Counted from the stretch's first letter, positions 9,012 through 21,443 are shown. The stretch is 64,000 bases of DNA from Corynebacterium frankenforstense DSM 45800 (GCF_001941485.1 NZ_CP009247.1:248001-312000), one strand, 5' to 3'. The notes: generated from the letters alone by a model not told the origin. Numbers and translations: made by a program.

Positions 9012-9763
9012 AGGAACCCCTCGATCTTGACGCCCTCGGCGCCCAGGCGCTCGACGACGGCGCGGGTCAGCTCGACCGCGCCGGGGGAGTCGCCGTGCAC
9101 GCACACGGACTCGGCGTCGACCTCGAGGACGCTGCCGTGGCGGGCGGTGACCGCACCGGAGGTGGCCACCTGCAGCACGCGGGCGGCCACGGCCTCCGGG
9201 TCGGTGAGAACGGCGCCGGCCTCGCGGCGGGAGACCAGCGTGCCGTCCGGGTTGTAGGCGCGGTCGGCGAAGGCCTCGCGGACCACGCGCAGGCCGGCCT
9301 TCTCGGCCAGGTCCACGGCCACCCCGCCGGGCAGGAGCATCAGCGGCAGGTCCGCAAAGGCGCGCACGCCGTCGATGACGGCCTGGGCGTGCTCCTCGTT
9401 GCGCACGATCGTGTTGTAGAGCGCGCCGTGCGGCTTGACGTAGCTGACCTTCGTGCCGTTGGCGCGGGCCAGGGCGTCGAGCGCGCCGATCTGGTAGGTG
9501 ATCTCGTCGGCGAGCTCCGCCGGCGCGTAGTCGATGAAGCGGCGGCCGAAGCCGGCCTTGTCGTTGTAGCCGACGTGCGCGCCGACGACCGCACCGCGCT
9601 CGGCGGCGGACGCCAGGGTCGTGGCGATGCCGTGCGGGTCCCCGGCGTGGAAGCCGCAGGCCACGTTGGCGCTGGAGATCAGGCCGATCATGGCGGCGTC
9701 GTCGGCGACGGGGTTGCCCGCCGTGGACTCTCCGAGGTCTGCGTTGAGGTCGATGGTCGTCAT
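9008..9763 (-). CDS. pxpA: 5-oxoprolinase subunit A (LamB/YcsF family)
   Basis: This 251-residue protein matches PxpA/YcsF throughout: IDLNADLGES at the N-terminus, NVACGFHAGDP, GAHVGYNDKAGFGRR and VKPHGALYN are the family signatures. PxpA is the subunit that, with PxpB and PxpC, hydrolyses 5-oxoproline (pyroglutamate) to glutamate at the cost of ATP, disposing of a toxic product of glutamine cyclisation and peptide turnover. It is the first gene of the four-gene operon pxpA-pxpBC-carboxylase-gntR, in which every junction overlaps by 4 bp. Its promoter carries the shared palindrome at the transcription start. Confidence 0.95.
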   Translation of the reverse strand: MTTIDLNADLGESTAGNPVADDAAMIGLISSANVACGFHAGDPHGIATTLASAAERGAVVGAHVGYNDKAGFGRRFIDYAPAELADEITYQIGALDALARANGTKVSYVKPHGALYNTIVRNEEHAQAVIDGVRAFADLPLMLLPGGVAVDLAEKAGLRVVREAFADRAYNPDGTLVSRREAGAVLTDPEAVAARVLQVATSGAVTARHGSVLEVDAESVCVHGDSPGAVELTRAVVERLGAEGVKIEGFL

Positions 9764-9909
9764 CGCTGTGCGGCTCCTCCGGTATCGGGTGTTCGGGTGC
9801 GGCGCACGGTCCGGGGTTCCGGGGCCGGGGTCCGTCCCCGGGTGTCCGGGGACGGTGGGTTCCGGCGGGGCCGGGTGCTCCGGGGCCTCCGGGACACGTG
9901 CGTCGACAT

Positions 9910-9926
9910 GGATTGTTGAACAATCC
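9910..9926. promoter_or_regulatory. 17-bp palindromic operator, pxp regulon site 2
   Basis: GGATTGTTGAACAATCC is a perfect palindrome around a central G and shares its 13-bp core with 1446-1460. It begins one base after the -10 box of the pxpA promoter, so bound protein would cover the transcription start, which fits repression. Confidence 0.75.
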
Positions 9927-9927
9927 G

Positions 9928-9957
9928 AGTGTAACCCCCGACACCCTCGAGTGTGAA
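9928..9957 (-). promoter_or_regulatory. predicted pxpA operon promoter
   Basis: On the minus strand TTCACA (9957-9952) and TACACT (9933-9928) are spaced by 18 bp. Transcription would start inside the palindrome at about 9921, leaving a ~160-nt leader before pxpA. Confidence 0.6.
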
Positions 9958-9992
9958 GTGTGTCGCGAACTTGACCCCCGCAGAGGATGTGC

Positions 9993-10038
9993 GAAGGGGC
10001 ACGGGGTCTGCGTCTCCGCAGGTCCCGTGCCCCTTTTC
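9993..10038 (-). terminator. hairpin terminator 3' of leuA
   Basis: AAGGGGCACGGG pairs with CCCGTGCCCCTT, and an inner CTGCG-TCTC-CGCAG stem extends the hairpin. The T-run is better on the plus strand (TTTTC), so it may work in both directions. Between it and the leuA stop (10040-10166) lies a GC-rich spacer of degenerate GCCGGCCG repeats with no gene. Confidence 0.65.
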
Positions 10039-10166
10039 AGTGGTTGGCCGCGCCGGCTGTCGCGTCGCCAGCCGTTGACCGGCCTTGCCGGCCGTCAGCC
10101 GCCGGACGGCCGCGCCGGCCGCACCGGCCGCGCCAGCGGCCCGCCGTCAGCCGGCCGCGCCGGCCG

Positions 10167-12296
<2,130 letters not shown>

Positions 12297-12344
12297 TTAA
12301 AGCCCGCCGCGGCGAAGAAGGAGAAGAATGCTCGTCCGCTGCAT
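12297..12344 (-). CDS. leuL: leuA leader peptide
   Basis: A 15-codon frame reads MQRTSILLLLRRGGL and stops with TAA. Four consecutive Leu codons (CTT CTC CTT CTT), a fifth before the stop, and an Ile make it a classic leucine-sensing leader. A TATGCT box (12357-12352) ends 7 nt before the ATG, so the message is probably leaderless and translation starts at its 5' end. Stalling at the Leu run would alter folding of the hairpins that follow. Its coding sequence is too short to recognise by homology; the case rests on composition and position before leuA. Confidence 0.85.
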   Translation of the reverse strand: MQRTSILLLLRRGGL

Positions 12345-12351
12345 GTGAGGC

Positions 12352-12357
12352 AGCATA
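12352..12357 (-). promoter_or_regulatory. -10 box of the leuL-leuA transcript
   Basis: TATGCT on the minus strand lies 7 nt before the leuL ATG. No convincing -35 box is visible. Confidence 0.6.
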
Positions 12358-12446
12358 CAACAGCCCGGTGCCTGTTGAGGCGCATACCCCCGTTCAGGTG
12401 GGAACGTGGGGGCGGACACAAAACCTTGGGAAAAACTTAAAGAATA

Positions 12447-12476
12447 TTGCACGTGGGCCGTGTTCTTGGATAAGCT
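12447..12476 (+). promoter_or_regulatory. predicted promoter of the SipW-type module
   Basis: TTGCAC (12447-12452) and TAAGCT (12471-12476) are 18 bp apart. The surrounding 12420-12490 is the most AT-rich stretch nearby. Transcription would begin near 12483. Confidence 0.55.
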
Positions 12477-12545
12477 CGGATACGTAATTTGAGGTCAGGC
12501 CGGGAATCTGGAACCGCGCCGGGGGTGAGAGGAAACGTGACAGAC

Positions 12546-13166
12546 ATGTCCAAGCACAGGAGCAACAACAACCGTAAGTGGGTCGTGCCTGCCGTGGCGG
12601 CTTCGGCGGCGATCTTCGCCTCGCTGGGGATCGGCACCCTCGGTGCGTACACCGCGAGCATCACCAACGACGGCAACCAGGCCGGCGCCGGCTCCCTGGT
12701 CATGCAGGAGACCGGTCCGGGCGCGGACGGCCAGGAGGTCACCTGCACCTCCACCGACGGCGAGGGCAACGCGGCCACCTGTACGTCCATCAACAAGTAC
12801 GGCGGCAACATGGCCATGGTGCCCGGCGACGAGAACTCCACCACCGTCACGATCGCCAACACCGGCTCGGTCCAGGCGGCCGAGTTCACGCTGGCCGCGG
12901 GCGCCTGCACCGCAGCCGAGGGGCCGGAGGGCACCACGACCGCCAGCGCCTGTGACGTGATGACCGTGACCATCTCCGACGGCGCCACCCAGCTCTACTC
13001 GGGCACCGCCGCCGGGCTGGCCGGCCAGTCCTTCAACCTGACGGCGCCGGTGGACCCGGGCGCCGAACGGCCGTTCACCGTGACGGTCGGGCTGCCGGAG
13101 TCGGTGGGCAACGACCTGCAGGGCGGCACCATCTCGCAGCCGCTGACCTGGACCTTCCAGGCCTGA
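12546..13166 (+). CDS. SipW-type secreted protein (TasA/camelysin-like signal)
   Basis: A 206-residue protein starts MSKHRSNNNRKWVVP: a polar basic tail, a 20-residue hydrophobic core, then LGIGTLGAYTASITNDGNQ followed by AGAGSL. That A-Y-T-A plus N...N.AG.L pattern is the hallmark of SipW-dependent signal peptides such as those of TasA and TapA. The mature ~165 residues are acidic, Thr/Gly-rich and predicted all-beta (TTVTIANTGSVQAAEFTL), with four Cys that could form two disulfides. It is followed 12 nt later by a SipW-like signal peptidase. GTG at 12537 is an alternative start. The function is probably extracellular, a surface or matrix subunit; this is inferred from the signal type and neighbours. 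Confidence 0.8.
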   Translation: MSKHRSNNNRKWVVPAVAASAAIFASLGIGTLGAYTASITNDGNQAGAGSLVMQETGPGADGQEVTCTSTDGEGNAATCTSINKYGGNMAMVPGDENSTTVTIANTGSVQAAEFTLAAGACTAAEGPEGTTTASACDVMTVTISDGATQLYSGTAAGLAGQSFNLTAPVDPGAERPFTVTVGLPESVGNDLQGGTISQPLTWTFQA

Positions 13167-13178
13167 TGAATCTCGGGC

Positions 13179-14066
13179 GTGTCGCTGGGTAAGAAGTGGT
13201 TGGCCGCGCTCGCGGCGTTGGCGGCGGTGACGGTGCTCGCCGCCCTCGGCGTGGCGTGGGCCTTCGGCATGCGCTCCTTCGTGATGGAGACCCCCTCGAT
13301 GGGCCGGGCCATCCCGGTCGGTTCGCTGGTGGTCACCGAGCCGGCGCGGGTCGCCGAGCTGGAGCCGGGTGACGTGGTCACCGCCGAGATCAACGGCAGG
13401 TCGCGCACCCACCGGGTCATCGAGTCCGCCGACGACGCCGTGCGCACCCGTGGCGACCTGAGCGCCGCCGTGGACCCGCTGCCCCTGACCGACCAGGCCC
13501 TGGTCGGCCGCGTGGTCTTCACCGCGACCGGGTTGGGCTGGGTGGTCCGGGGCCTGCCGGTGATCCTGCTGGCCTGGCTGCTGTTCTGGCTGATCACCCG
13601 GCGCGTCGAGGAGCCCACGCAGCGGTCCCGCTACCGGCTGCTGGGGGTGTTCTGCGGGTTCGCGCTGGCGATCGTGCTGGTGCGGCCGCTGCTCGGCGTC
13701 GAGCTGCTGGGTCTGCGGGTCGACGGTCCCGAGGATGCGGAGGCGCGCACGGTCTCGACCGGCATCCTGCCCGTCGAGGTCGACCCGGCCGGCGACGACC
13801 CCGCCGGGCCGGTGATGTTCCCGGTCGGCACGGACGTGGCCACCACGGCGCATGAGGCGGTCGACGGGAAGTTCTCCTTCCAGCCGCGTCCGGCGCTGAC
13901 CTGGCCCTGGTGGCTCGGCCTGATCGGCCTGGGTCTGTCGCCGTTCCTGTGGTTCTACCTGCAGCACCGCTGGTTCGAGCGAGGTGCCGGGCAGCGGGAC
14001 GCGGAGGACCGGGACACCGAGGAAGTGACGCAAGCGGCGGCTGCCGGGGAGGGCGGCAAGGCATGA
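13179..14066 (+). CDS. SipW-like signal peptidase I
   Basis: The 295-residue protein begins with a GTG, a short basic tail and TM1 (about 8-29). Next comes METPSMG with catalytic Ser40 and RSRTHRVIE with His78 in place of the bacterial Lys, the Ser/His arrangement of SipW and ER-type peptidases. TRGDLSAAVDP supplies the third conserved Asp block. It continues with two TM segments (about 112-135 and 150-170), an ~75-residue extracytoplasmic acidic loop and a fourth TM (about 245-263), so it is clearly longer than the usual ~190-residue SipW. It lies between, and presumably processes, the two secreted proteins; the downstream gene overlaps it by 4 bp. Confidence 0.88.
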   Translation: MSLGKKWLAALAALAAVTVLAALGVAWAFGMRSFVMETPSMGRAIPVGSLVVTEPARVAELEPGDVVTAEINGRSRTHRVIESADDAVRTRGDLSAAVDPLPLTDQALVGRVVFTATGLGWVVRGLPVILLAWLLFWLITRRVEEPTQRSRYRLLGVFCGFALAIVLVRPLLGVELLGLRVDGPEDAEARTVSTGILPVEVDPAGDDPAGPVMFPVGTDVATTAHEAVDGKFSFQPRPALTWPWWLGLIGLGLSPFLWFYLQHRWFERGAGQRDAEDRDTEEVTQAAAAGEGGKA

Positions 14067-15391
14067 GCAACACCGACAAAACGCGTGGGGGCGCACTGCG
14101 CAAGGCGCTGACCGGACCGCTGCGGGGCGACCCGCGGGCGGCGGTCGGCCTGGTCGTGGCGGTCGTGCTGGTCGCCGTGGCCGCGCTCGGTATCGCCGGG
14201 CGGCCGACGATGGGTGCGTTCACCGCGGAGGTGGACAACACGGAGAACGCGGCCGGCTACCCCGACCTGCAGAGCTGTCTCGAGCACTTCACCGACATCG
14301 GCTACCGGCACGGCAAGCAGGCGTACTACATCGCCGCGACCAAGAAGGCCAACGGCGACTCCTGGATCGACGACCTCTCCTACCCGCAGGGCAACGACAT
14401 GTTCCGGGAGGAGAACCCGTATCTGACCGAGGGGCACATGCTGCCGCAGACCACGGGCGTGATCAACCACCAGAACCGCGTGGAGACCGCACCCCCGGGT
14501 GATGAGCCGTGTCCCGCCGACCCGAACCTCCCCGGTTCCTACTGGGGCAACGTCGCCGCGATCAACCAGAACAAGGAGTTCCACTCCATGCGGAACTTCC
14601 AGAACATCGGTTCCTACACCGGGCTGATGTGGATGAAGACGGACCGCGCGCCCGTCTCGGTGTTCACCGTCCCGGGCGCCGGTGCGGTCAACTACGACCC
14701 GCTGCCGACCTCCAGGCTCTACTCCTCGGCGCACATCTTCCCGGACGGCACGCTGGCCTTCGGCGCCACCGCCCTGCCCGGGGGCGACCGGCACAACAGC
14801 CCCTGGCACTCCCGGCGTGCCGTGGCCCGCGGCCAGACGAACGTCTCCGACAACAAGTGGCACCAAATCGCCTTCGTCCTCGACCGGTTCCCGGTCGGCG
14901 CGAACGGGATGGGCATCGGCGGATCCCAGCTGCGCATCTACGTCGACGGCCGGCTCGACGGCCAGATCACCGTGCCCTACGACTTCCCCCTGCGCAACGC
15001 CAACTTCCGCTTCGGCTGTGACGCGGCCCAGTGGGAGGGCATCGGCGGCGACCTCGGTGGTACCCAGTGCTTCACCGGCAAGATGGGCCTGATCGCCGCC
15101 TACCCCTTCGCGGTCACCGAAGACGACCTGAAGGGCTCGTTCCGTCGCGACATCAGGCCGGGGGAGTCCCGGGCCGCGGAGGGCCTCGACATCTCGGAGG
15201 GGCTCAACGCGCTCGAGGGTCTGGCGGAGCTGTACCTGCCCGAGGGACGCAACGAGTCGGAGGAGCTGGAGGCCCCGGAGAGCCTCGAGGACCCGGACCC
15301 GGCGGAGGCGGCGGACCCGGCGGAGACGCCGGGGCAGCCCGACACCCCGGTGGCCCCGGAGGAGCCGGCGGACGAGGTCCCGTCGGAGTAA
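14063..15391 (+). CDS. secreted LamG-like (concanavalin A-fold) protein
   Basis: This 442-residue protein has an N-terminal hydrophobic segment (about 28-47) ending GRPTMGAFTAEVDNTENAAG, closely matching the processing region of the first gene in the operon. The mature part has a LamG/pentraxin-like beta-sandwich at about 150-360 (SYTGLMWMKT, SDNKWHQIAFVLDR, LRIYVDGRLDGQITV, GKMGLIAAYPFAV), which suggests glycan or ligand binding. An acidic Glu/Pro-rich tail follows, with no LPXTG or C-terminal TM, so the protein is either released or held by the other module proteins. ATG overlaps the peptidase stop. Confidence 0.82.
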   Translation: MSNTDKTRGGALRKALTGPLRGDPRAAVGLVVAVVLVAVAALGIAGRPTMGAFTAEVDNTENAAGYPDLQSCLEHFTDIGYRHGKQAYYIAATKKANGDSWIDDLSYPQGNDMFREENPYLTEGHMLPQTTGVINHQNRVETAPPGDEPCPADPNLPGSYWGNVAAINQNKEFHSMRNFQNIGSYTGLMWMKTDRAPVSVFTVPGAGAVNYDPLPTSRLYSSAHIFPDGTLAFGATALPGGDRHNSPWHSRRAVARGQTNVSDNKWHQIAFVLDRFPVGANGMGIGGSQLRIYVDGRLDGQITVPYDFPLRNANFRFGCDAAQWEGIGGDLGGTQCFTGKMGLIAAYPFAVTEDDLKGSFRRDIRPGESRAAEGLDISEGLNALEGLAELYLPEGRNESEELEAPESLEDPDPAEAADPAETPGQPDTPVAPEEPADEVPSE

Positions 15392-15396
15392 CCGGC

Positions 15397-15500
15397 GGAG
15401 CGGTAGGCCCGCGGCCGCCGGCGGAGCAGTAGGACCGCGGCCGCCAGTGGAGTAGTACACCCGCGGCCGCCAGCGGAGTAGTACACCTGCGGCCGGTGGA
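15397..15500. repeat. 26-bp tandem repeat
   Basis: Four 26-bp units begin at 15397, 15423, 15449 and 15475, each GGAG-AGTA-CCCGCGGCCGCC-like. The fourth diverges at its end. The array begins five bases after the LamG-like gene stop and ends before the stop of the convergent transporter. Confidence 0.85.
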
Positions 15501-15526
15501 CCTCAGCGGGCGCCGAAGCCCGTGTC

Positions 15527-16393
15527 TCAGTTCTTGATGCTGCTGCGCGAGAGCGCCACGGTCGCGCAGATCATCGCGATCAGCGCGGCGCCCATGGCCA
15601 GCCACCCGAAGACCGAGTCGACCTGGAACTTCTCGCCGAGCACCAGGTAGCCGAGGGTGAAGGCCACGATCGGCTCGCCGATCGTCATCGCCGGCAGCGA
15701 GTTCTTCAGCGCGCCGGCGGAGAAGGAGTACTGCTGCACGGCCGTGCCCAGCGCGGCGCCGAAGATCAGCGCGTAGGTCTCCCAGCTGAGCAGCAGCACC
15801 GGGATGGTCGCGTGCACGGCGATGTCCACCACCGCCTTGGAGAGCACGGCGACGTAGCCGAAGATCGCTCCGGTGACCAGGCCCAGCAGCAGGGCCTTCT
15901 CCCCGCGGATCAGGCTGACCGCGGAGCGCGCGACCAGCGAGAGCACGACGGTGCCCACCGCGATCGAGATCAGCCACCGGTTCAGCGGCGGGTGGGGGTT
16001 GCCGGACTGCGGGTTGCCCAGCAGGACCAGCACGGCGACGGCGGCGGTGAGCAGGCCGGCCCACGCCATCTGGGACTTGGAGATCCGCCGGTTGTCGTAG
16101 CGGGCGGACAGCGGCAGCGTGAACATCAGCGAGAGGACGAGGATCGGCTGCACCACCAGCAGGGTGCCGAAGCCGAGCGCGACGACCTGCAGGCCGTAGC
16201 CGATCAGGGCGGTGCCGGTGCCGGCCCACCACAGCGGCCGGGTCACCGCCGCCCACAGCGGCGAGCCCTTCAGCGAGCCGTCGTCCGGGGCGGCCTCCGC
16301 GATACGGTGGCGCACCACCGTCCCCCACGCCAGCGTCAGCGCCGAGGACAGCGCGAAGAAGATGGCCAGCGCCGTCGATAAAGTCTCGTGCAC
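15527..16393 (-). CDS. DMT-superfamily (EamA-like) membrane transporter
   Basis: The product has about 288 residues and ten hydrophobic segments in two repeats, the DMT exporter layout. The second half holds the conserved [27 protein letters not shown] and a final helix pair after [16 protein letters not shown]. The start used is GTG at 16393 (VHETLSTAL), preceded by AAGGTGT; an ATG 17 codons upstream would add a hydrophilic stretch. Family members move metabolites or amino acids out of the cell, but the substrate is not readable here. It is convergent with the SipW module and divergent from lysC. Confidence 0.82.
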   Translation of the reverse strand: MHETLSTALAIFFALSSALTLAWGTVVRHRIAEAAPDDGSLKGSPLWAAVTRPLWWAGTGTALIGYGLQVVALGFGTLLVVQPILVLSLMFTLPLSARYDNRRISKSQMAWAGLLTAAVAVLVLLGNPQSGNPHPPLNRWLISIAVGTVVLSLVARSAVSLIRGEKALLLGLVTGAIFGYVAVLSKAVVDIAVHATIPVLLLSWETYALIFGAALGTAVQQYSFSAGALKNSLPAMTIGEPIVAFTLGYLVLGEKFQVDSVFGWLAMGAALIAMICATVALSRSSIKN

Positions 16394-16524
16394 CCCACAC
16401 ACCTTAATCGTCACCCCCGCCCGGACCGGGTCGCCGCGACGCACACGGGCATGGGGCGGGTACGGGATGAGTGTTTCGGGTGGTCCGGGCGGGGCGGGTG
16501 GTGCATCAGCGCACGTGGGCGCGG

Positions 16525-16530
16525 TAAGGT
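16525..16530 (+). promoter_or_regulatory. -10 box of the lysC-asd operon
   Basis: TAAGGT fits the corynebacterial TANNNT -10 consensus. It would give a leader of about 75 nt ending in the GGAAAGGCGG ribosome site before lysC. No clear -35 box. Confidence 0.45.
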
Positions 16531-16612
16531 GACTTGTTGCCAGAAACCCCGTGCCCGGCCCGCCCGGGCGCGGGACACGAGACCCGACCCAGACCGGAAA
16601 GGCGGCCGCACG

Positions 16613-17878
<1,266 letters not shown>

Positions 17879-17930
17879 GACCCGGCCCCGGGCACGGGAC
17901 CACTGCACGAAACACACTAAGGAGCACTGA

Positions 17931-18968
<1,038 letters not shown>

Positions 18969-19009
18969 CCCCGCGCTGCGGCCCGCCCGGCCCGGCCCGG
19001 CCCGACCGG

Positions 19010-19105
19010 CCGGCCGCGACCTCATCGGCCGCAACCGGCCAGACGCGACCTCATCGACCGCGACCTCATCGACCGCGACCTCATCGGCCGCAACCGGCCG
19101 GAACG
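19010..19105. repeat. 15-bp degenerate tandem repeat
   Basis: Units of the type CGCGACCTCATCGAC recur every 15 bp four times, mixed with two GGCCGCAACCGGCC units. The array fills the gap between the asd stop and its terminator. Confidence 0.75.
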
Positions 19106-19109
19106 ACAA

Positions 19110-19148
19110 AAGCCGCGGCCCCACCTCGACGGTGGGGACCGCGGCTTC
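19110..19148. terminator. bidirectional terminator between asd and ykvI-like gene
   Basis: AAGCCGCGGCCCCACC and GGTGGGGACCGCGGCTT form a ~16-bp stem with one mismatch. An A-run on the left and TT on the right suit termination of both convergent genes. Confidence 0.8.
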
Positions 19149-19200
19149 GTCGTGTGCGGGGCGCGTGCCCGCCGGCGGCTGCGCCGCCTGGGGGGGGCGC

Positions 19201-20610
19201 CTAGTCCGGGTGCCTGACGGCCGTGGCGCCGCCCGAGCCGGAGCCCGGGCCGGTCCCCGCACCGGCCTCGGAACCGGCCGCGGCGGTTTCCGGGCCGGAG
19301 CCCGCGTCCGGGCCCGCGGCCTCCTCGCTCTCGTGCGCGGCGGCCTCGAGGGTGGCCTCCTTGGCCTCCTCGTCCTCGGCGTCGAGCTCGGCCTCGACCT
19401 CCTCGGTGATGGCCTCGACCAGGGTCTCGTTGTCCGCGTGGGCGGCGCGGATCGCGCGGCGCAGGTGCTTCTCGTCGCGGCGGCCGAACTTCTTGTTCGG
19501 GTCCAGCTTGCGGCGCAGCAGGTTGCGCACGCGGTCGCGGCGCTTGGCCTCCGTGGAGATCCGCGCACGCGAGCGGTACCAGGCGATCGCCAGGGTGAAG
19601 GAGAGCACGATGCCCGCCCAGCCCAGCGTCGGGTAGACCACGCCGACCAGGTCGGAGAACGGCAGGAAGCCGAGCGCGAAGCCGATCAGCGTGCCCACGA
19701 TGAACACCGGGCGGAAGCGCTGCGGATGGTGGCGGGTGATGCGCTTGGCCATGGCGTAGAACATGCCGATGGCCGTGTTGAAGACCATCAGGTAGATCAC
19801 GATGGCCATGATGTTGCCCAGCCACGGGTGGATGTTGTCCACGACGGTGAGCATCGGCATGTCGTCGCCGGAGACGCTCTCGACGCTCAGGAACAGCGTC
19901 AGCGTCGAGCAGGCCAGCAGGATCGCGTAGGTGCTGCCTCCGACGAGCCCGCCCCAGCCGGCGGCGCGGGTGTCCGCGTTCGCGCCGGCGATGACGATCG
20001 CCATCGACACCGCGACGATCAGACAGAATCCGACGTAGTTGAGGGCCGACAGCCACCACCAGTCCATCGCGGGCTCCAGGTTCGCCCGGGCGAAGGCGTC
20101 GTGGGCGGCCATGTCCCAGTCGGCGGTGGCGAAGGTGTAGACCGTGGCGATCACGATGAACGTGATGCTCAGCGGGGTGATCGTGCCGATGACGGCGGAG
20201 ACCTTGTTGACGTCGAGCATGCCGGCGCCGAGCACGAGCACGAGCATGATCGCCGTGCCCACCCACAGCGGCAGGTCGAACTTCTGGTTCAGGTTGGACC
20301 CGCCGCCGGCGAACATGACGAAGCCGACGCCGAAGAGGGTGGCCACGGTGGCGATGTCCAGGATCCACGCGAGGATCGGGTGGGTGACCTTGCTGAACAC
20401 CACGGTGTGCTCGTCGGCGAGCAGGTAGCTGCCCAGCTGCATCATGGCCACCGAACCGATGACCATGATCGCGGCGGCGATGGTCAGCCCCCACAGGCCC
20501 ATCGAGCCGAACGCCACGAAGTACTGGAGCATCTCCTGGCCGGACGCGAAACCGGCACCCACGATGAGGCCGACGAGCGCCATCGAAATGCCTAATACTC
20601 TCTTAAACAT
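19201..20610 (-). CDS. YkvI-family polytopic membrane protein
   Basis: This 469-residue protein has ten or more membrane segments in residues 1-355 and resembles the B. subtilis YkvI family. That family belongs to the APC-like solute carriers but has no defined substrate. The N-terminus MALVGLIVGAGFASGQEML carries the G-x-G-F-A-S-G unwound-helix motif that binds substrate or Na+ in this fold. The C-terminal ~110 residues are cytoplasmic: a basic helix, then an acidic Glu/Ala-rich coiled region and a Gly/Ser/Ala tail. It is a single gene with an inverted repeat upstream at 20643-20682. Confidence 0.8.
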   Translation of the reverse strand: MFKRVLGISMALVGLIVGAGFASGQEMLQYFVAFGSMGLWGLTIAAAIMVIGSVAMMQLGSYLLADEHTVVFSKVTHPILAWILDIATVATLFGVGFVMFAGGGSNLNQKFDLPLWVGTAIMLVLVLGAGMLDVNKVSAVIGTITPLSITFIVIATVYTFATADWDMAAHDAFARANLEPAMDWWWLSALNYVGFCLIVAVSMAIVIAGANADTRAAGWGGLVGGSTYAILLACSTLTLFLSVESVSGDDMPMLTVVDNIHPWLGNIMAIVIYLMVFNTAIGMFYAMAKRITRHHPQRFRPVFIVGTLIGFALGFLPFSDLVGVVYPTLGWAGIVLSFTLAIAWYRSRARISTEAKRRDRVRNLLRRKLDPNKKFGRRDEKHLRRAIRAAHADNETLVEAITEEVEAELDAEDEEAKEATLEAAAHESEEAAGPDAGSGPETAAAGSEAGAGTGPGSGSGGATAVRHPD

Positions 20611-20642
20611 GTCTTCTAGTTAAGCATGATCCGTCACTTTTG

Positions 20643-20682
20643 TGGTGCCATACCCCGGTCAGTTCCGTCGTGGTATGGACCA
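20643..20682. promoter_or_regulatory. inverted repeat upstream of ykvI-like gene
   Basis: TGGTGCCATACC and GGTATGGACCA pair apart from one extra base, with a 17-nt spacer. It sits ~35 bp before the start codon, so it could be an operator or RNA stem. The rest of 20683-20888 is GC-rich spacer with no recognisable signal. Confidence 0.45.
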
Positions 20683-20888
20683 CTTCGATTGCCGACGCCG
20701 CCTCCCGGGCGCGCCCCGACGCAGGCGCGGCGGGGAACAGGTGGGCGAAGACCGGCGCCCTCCGGGCGCCGGGTCCGCGCAATCGCACGCCGGGGCCAGG
20801 CAGGCGGGTGCGGGGACCACACTCCGGCCGGCGCAGCCGGGTGGGGCCGCGTCGCGCAGCGCAGGCGGGTGCGGGGACCGCGCGGGCT

Positions 20889-21443
20889 CTAGCGCGCGGC
20901 GTCGTCAAGCAGGTCGCGTCGCGCGCGGGCGACGCGGGAGCGCACGGTGCCGATGCGCACGCCGGTGATGCGGGCGGTCTCCTCGTAGGAGTAGCCGAGC
21001 ACCTGGGTGAGCACCAGGGCCTCGCGGCGCTCGGCGGGGAGGGCGTTGATGCGCTCGCGCACGTCGAGCCACTCCGACCAGCTGGTGTCGGAGGCGCCGG
21101 GGGCGGGGCGGGTCTGTGCGGCGTCCTCGTACTCGGTGGCGGACTTGCGCGGGCGGGCCATGTCGTGGCGGATGTTGTCCACCCACACCCGGCGGGCGAT
21201 GGCGAGCAGCCAGGTGCGCGCCGAGGAGTTCGCGGCGAAGCGGGGGAGCGCCCGCATGACGCGCAGGTAGGTCTCCTGGGTCAGGTCGTCGGCGGTGTCG
21301 GTGTCGCCGAGGTGGGCCAGAAGGCGCCAGACGTCGGACTGGGTGGCGCGGATGAACTCCGTGAGCGCGCGGCGGTCGCCCCGGCCGGCACGCAGCGCCA
21401 GGTCGGTGACGTGCGCGTCGTCGCTCTCGGAGTGGTGCCTCAC
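20889..21443 (-). CDS. sigC: ECF RNA polymerase sigma factor SigC
   Basis: This ~184-residue ECF sigma factor has region 2 (about 20-95; LTQETYLRVMRALPRF, then ARTWLLAIARRVWVD) and region 4 (about 125-180; LPAERREALVLTQVLGYSYEE, then GTVRSRVARARRDL). In C. glutamicum the gene beside katA is sigC, which controls the cytochrome aa3/bd response. No anti-sigma gene is adjacent. GTG at 21443 is preferred because a TAACGT -10 box ends 8 nt before it, suggesting a leaderless message; a TTG at 21452 is the alternative. Confidence 0.87.
   Translation of the reverse strand: MRHHSESDDAHVTDLALRAGRGDRRALTEFIRATQSDVWRLLAHLGDTDTADDLTQETYLRVMRALPRFAANSSARTWLLAIARRVWVDNIRHDMARPRKSATEYEDAAQTRPAPGASDTSWSEWLDVRERINALPAERREALVLTQVLGYSYEETARITGVRIGTVRSRVARARRDLLDDAAR

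Noticed and set aside
9012..9944. N-terminal extension of the PxpB-PxpC frame through pxpA
   Set aside because: The extension is an out-of-frame reading of pxpA; the KipI domain begins at the GTG overlapping the pxpA stop.
12297..12545. T-box riboswitch upstream of leuA
   Set aside because: No T-box sequence or specifier stem is seen; the Leu-codon leader explains the region better.
14063..15391. Sortase-anchored surface protein
   Set aside because: The C-terminus has no LPXTG motif or terminal membrane helix, only an acidic Pro-rich tail.
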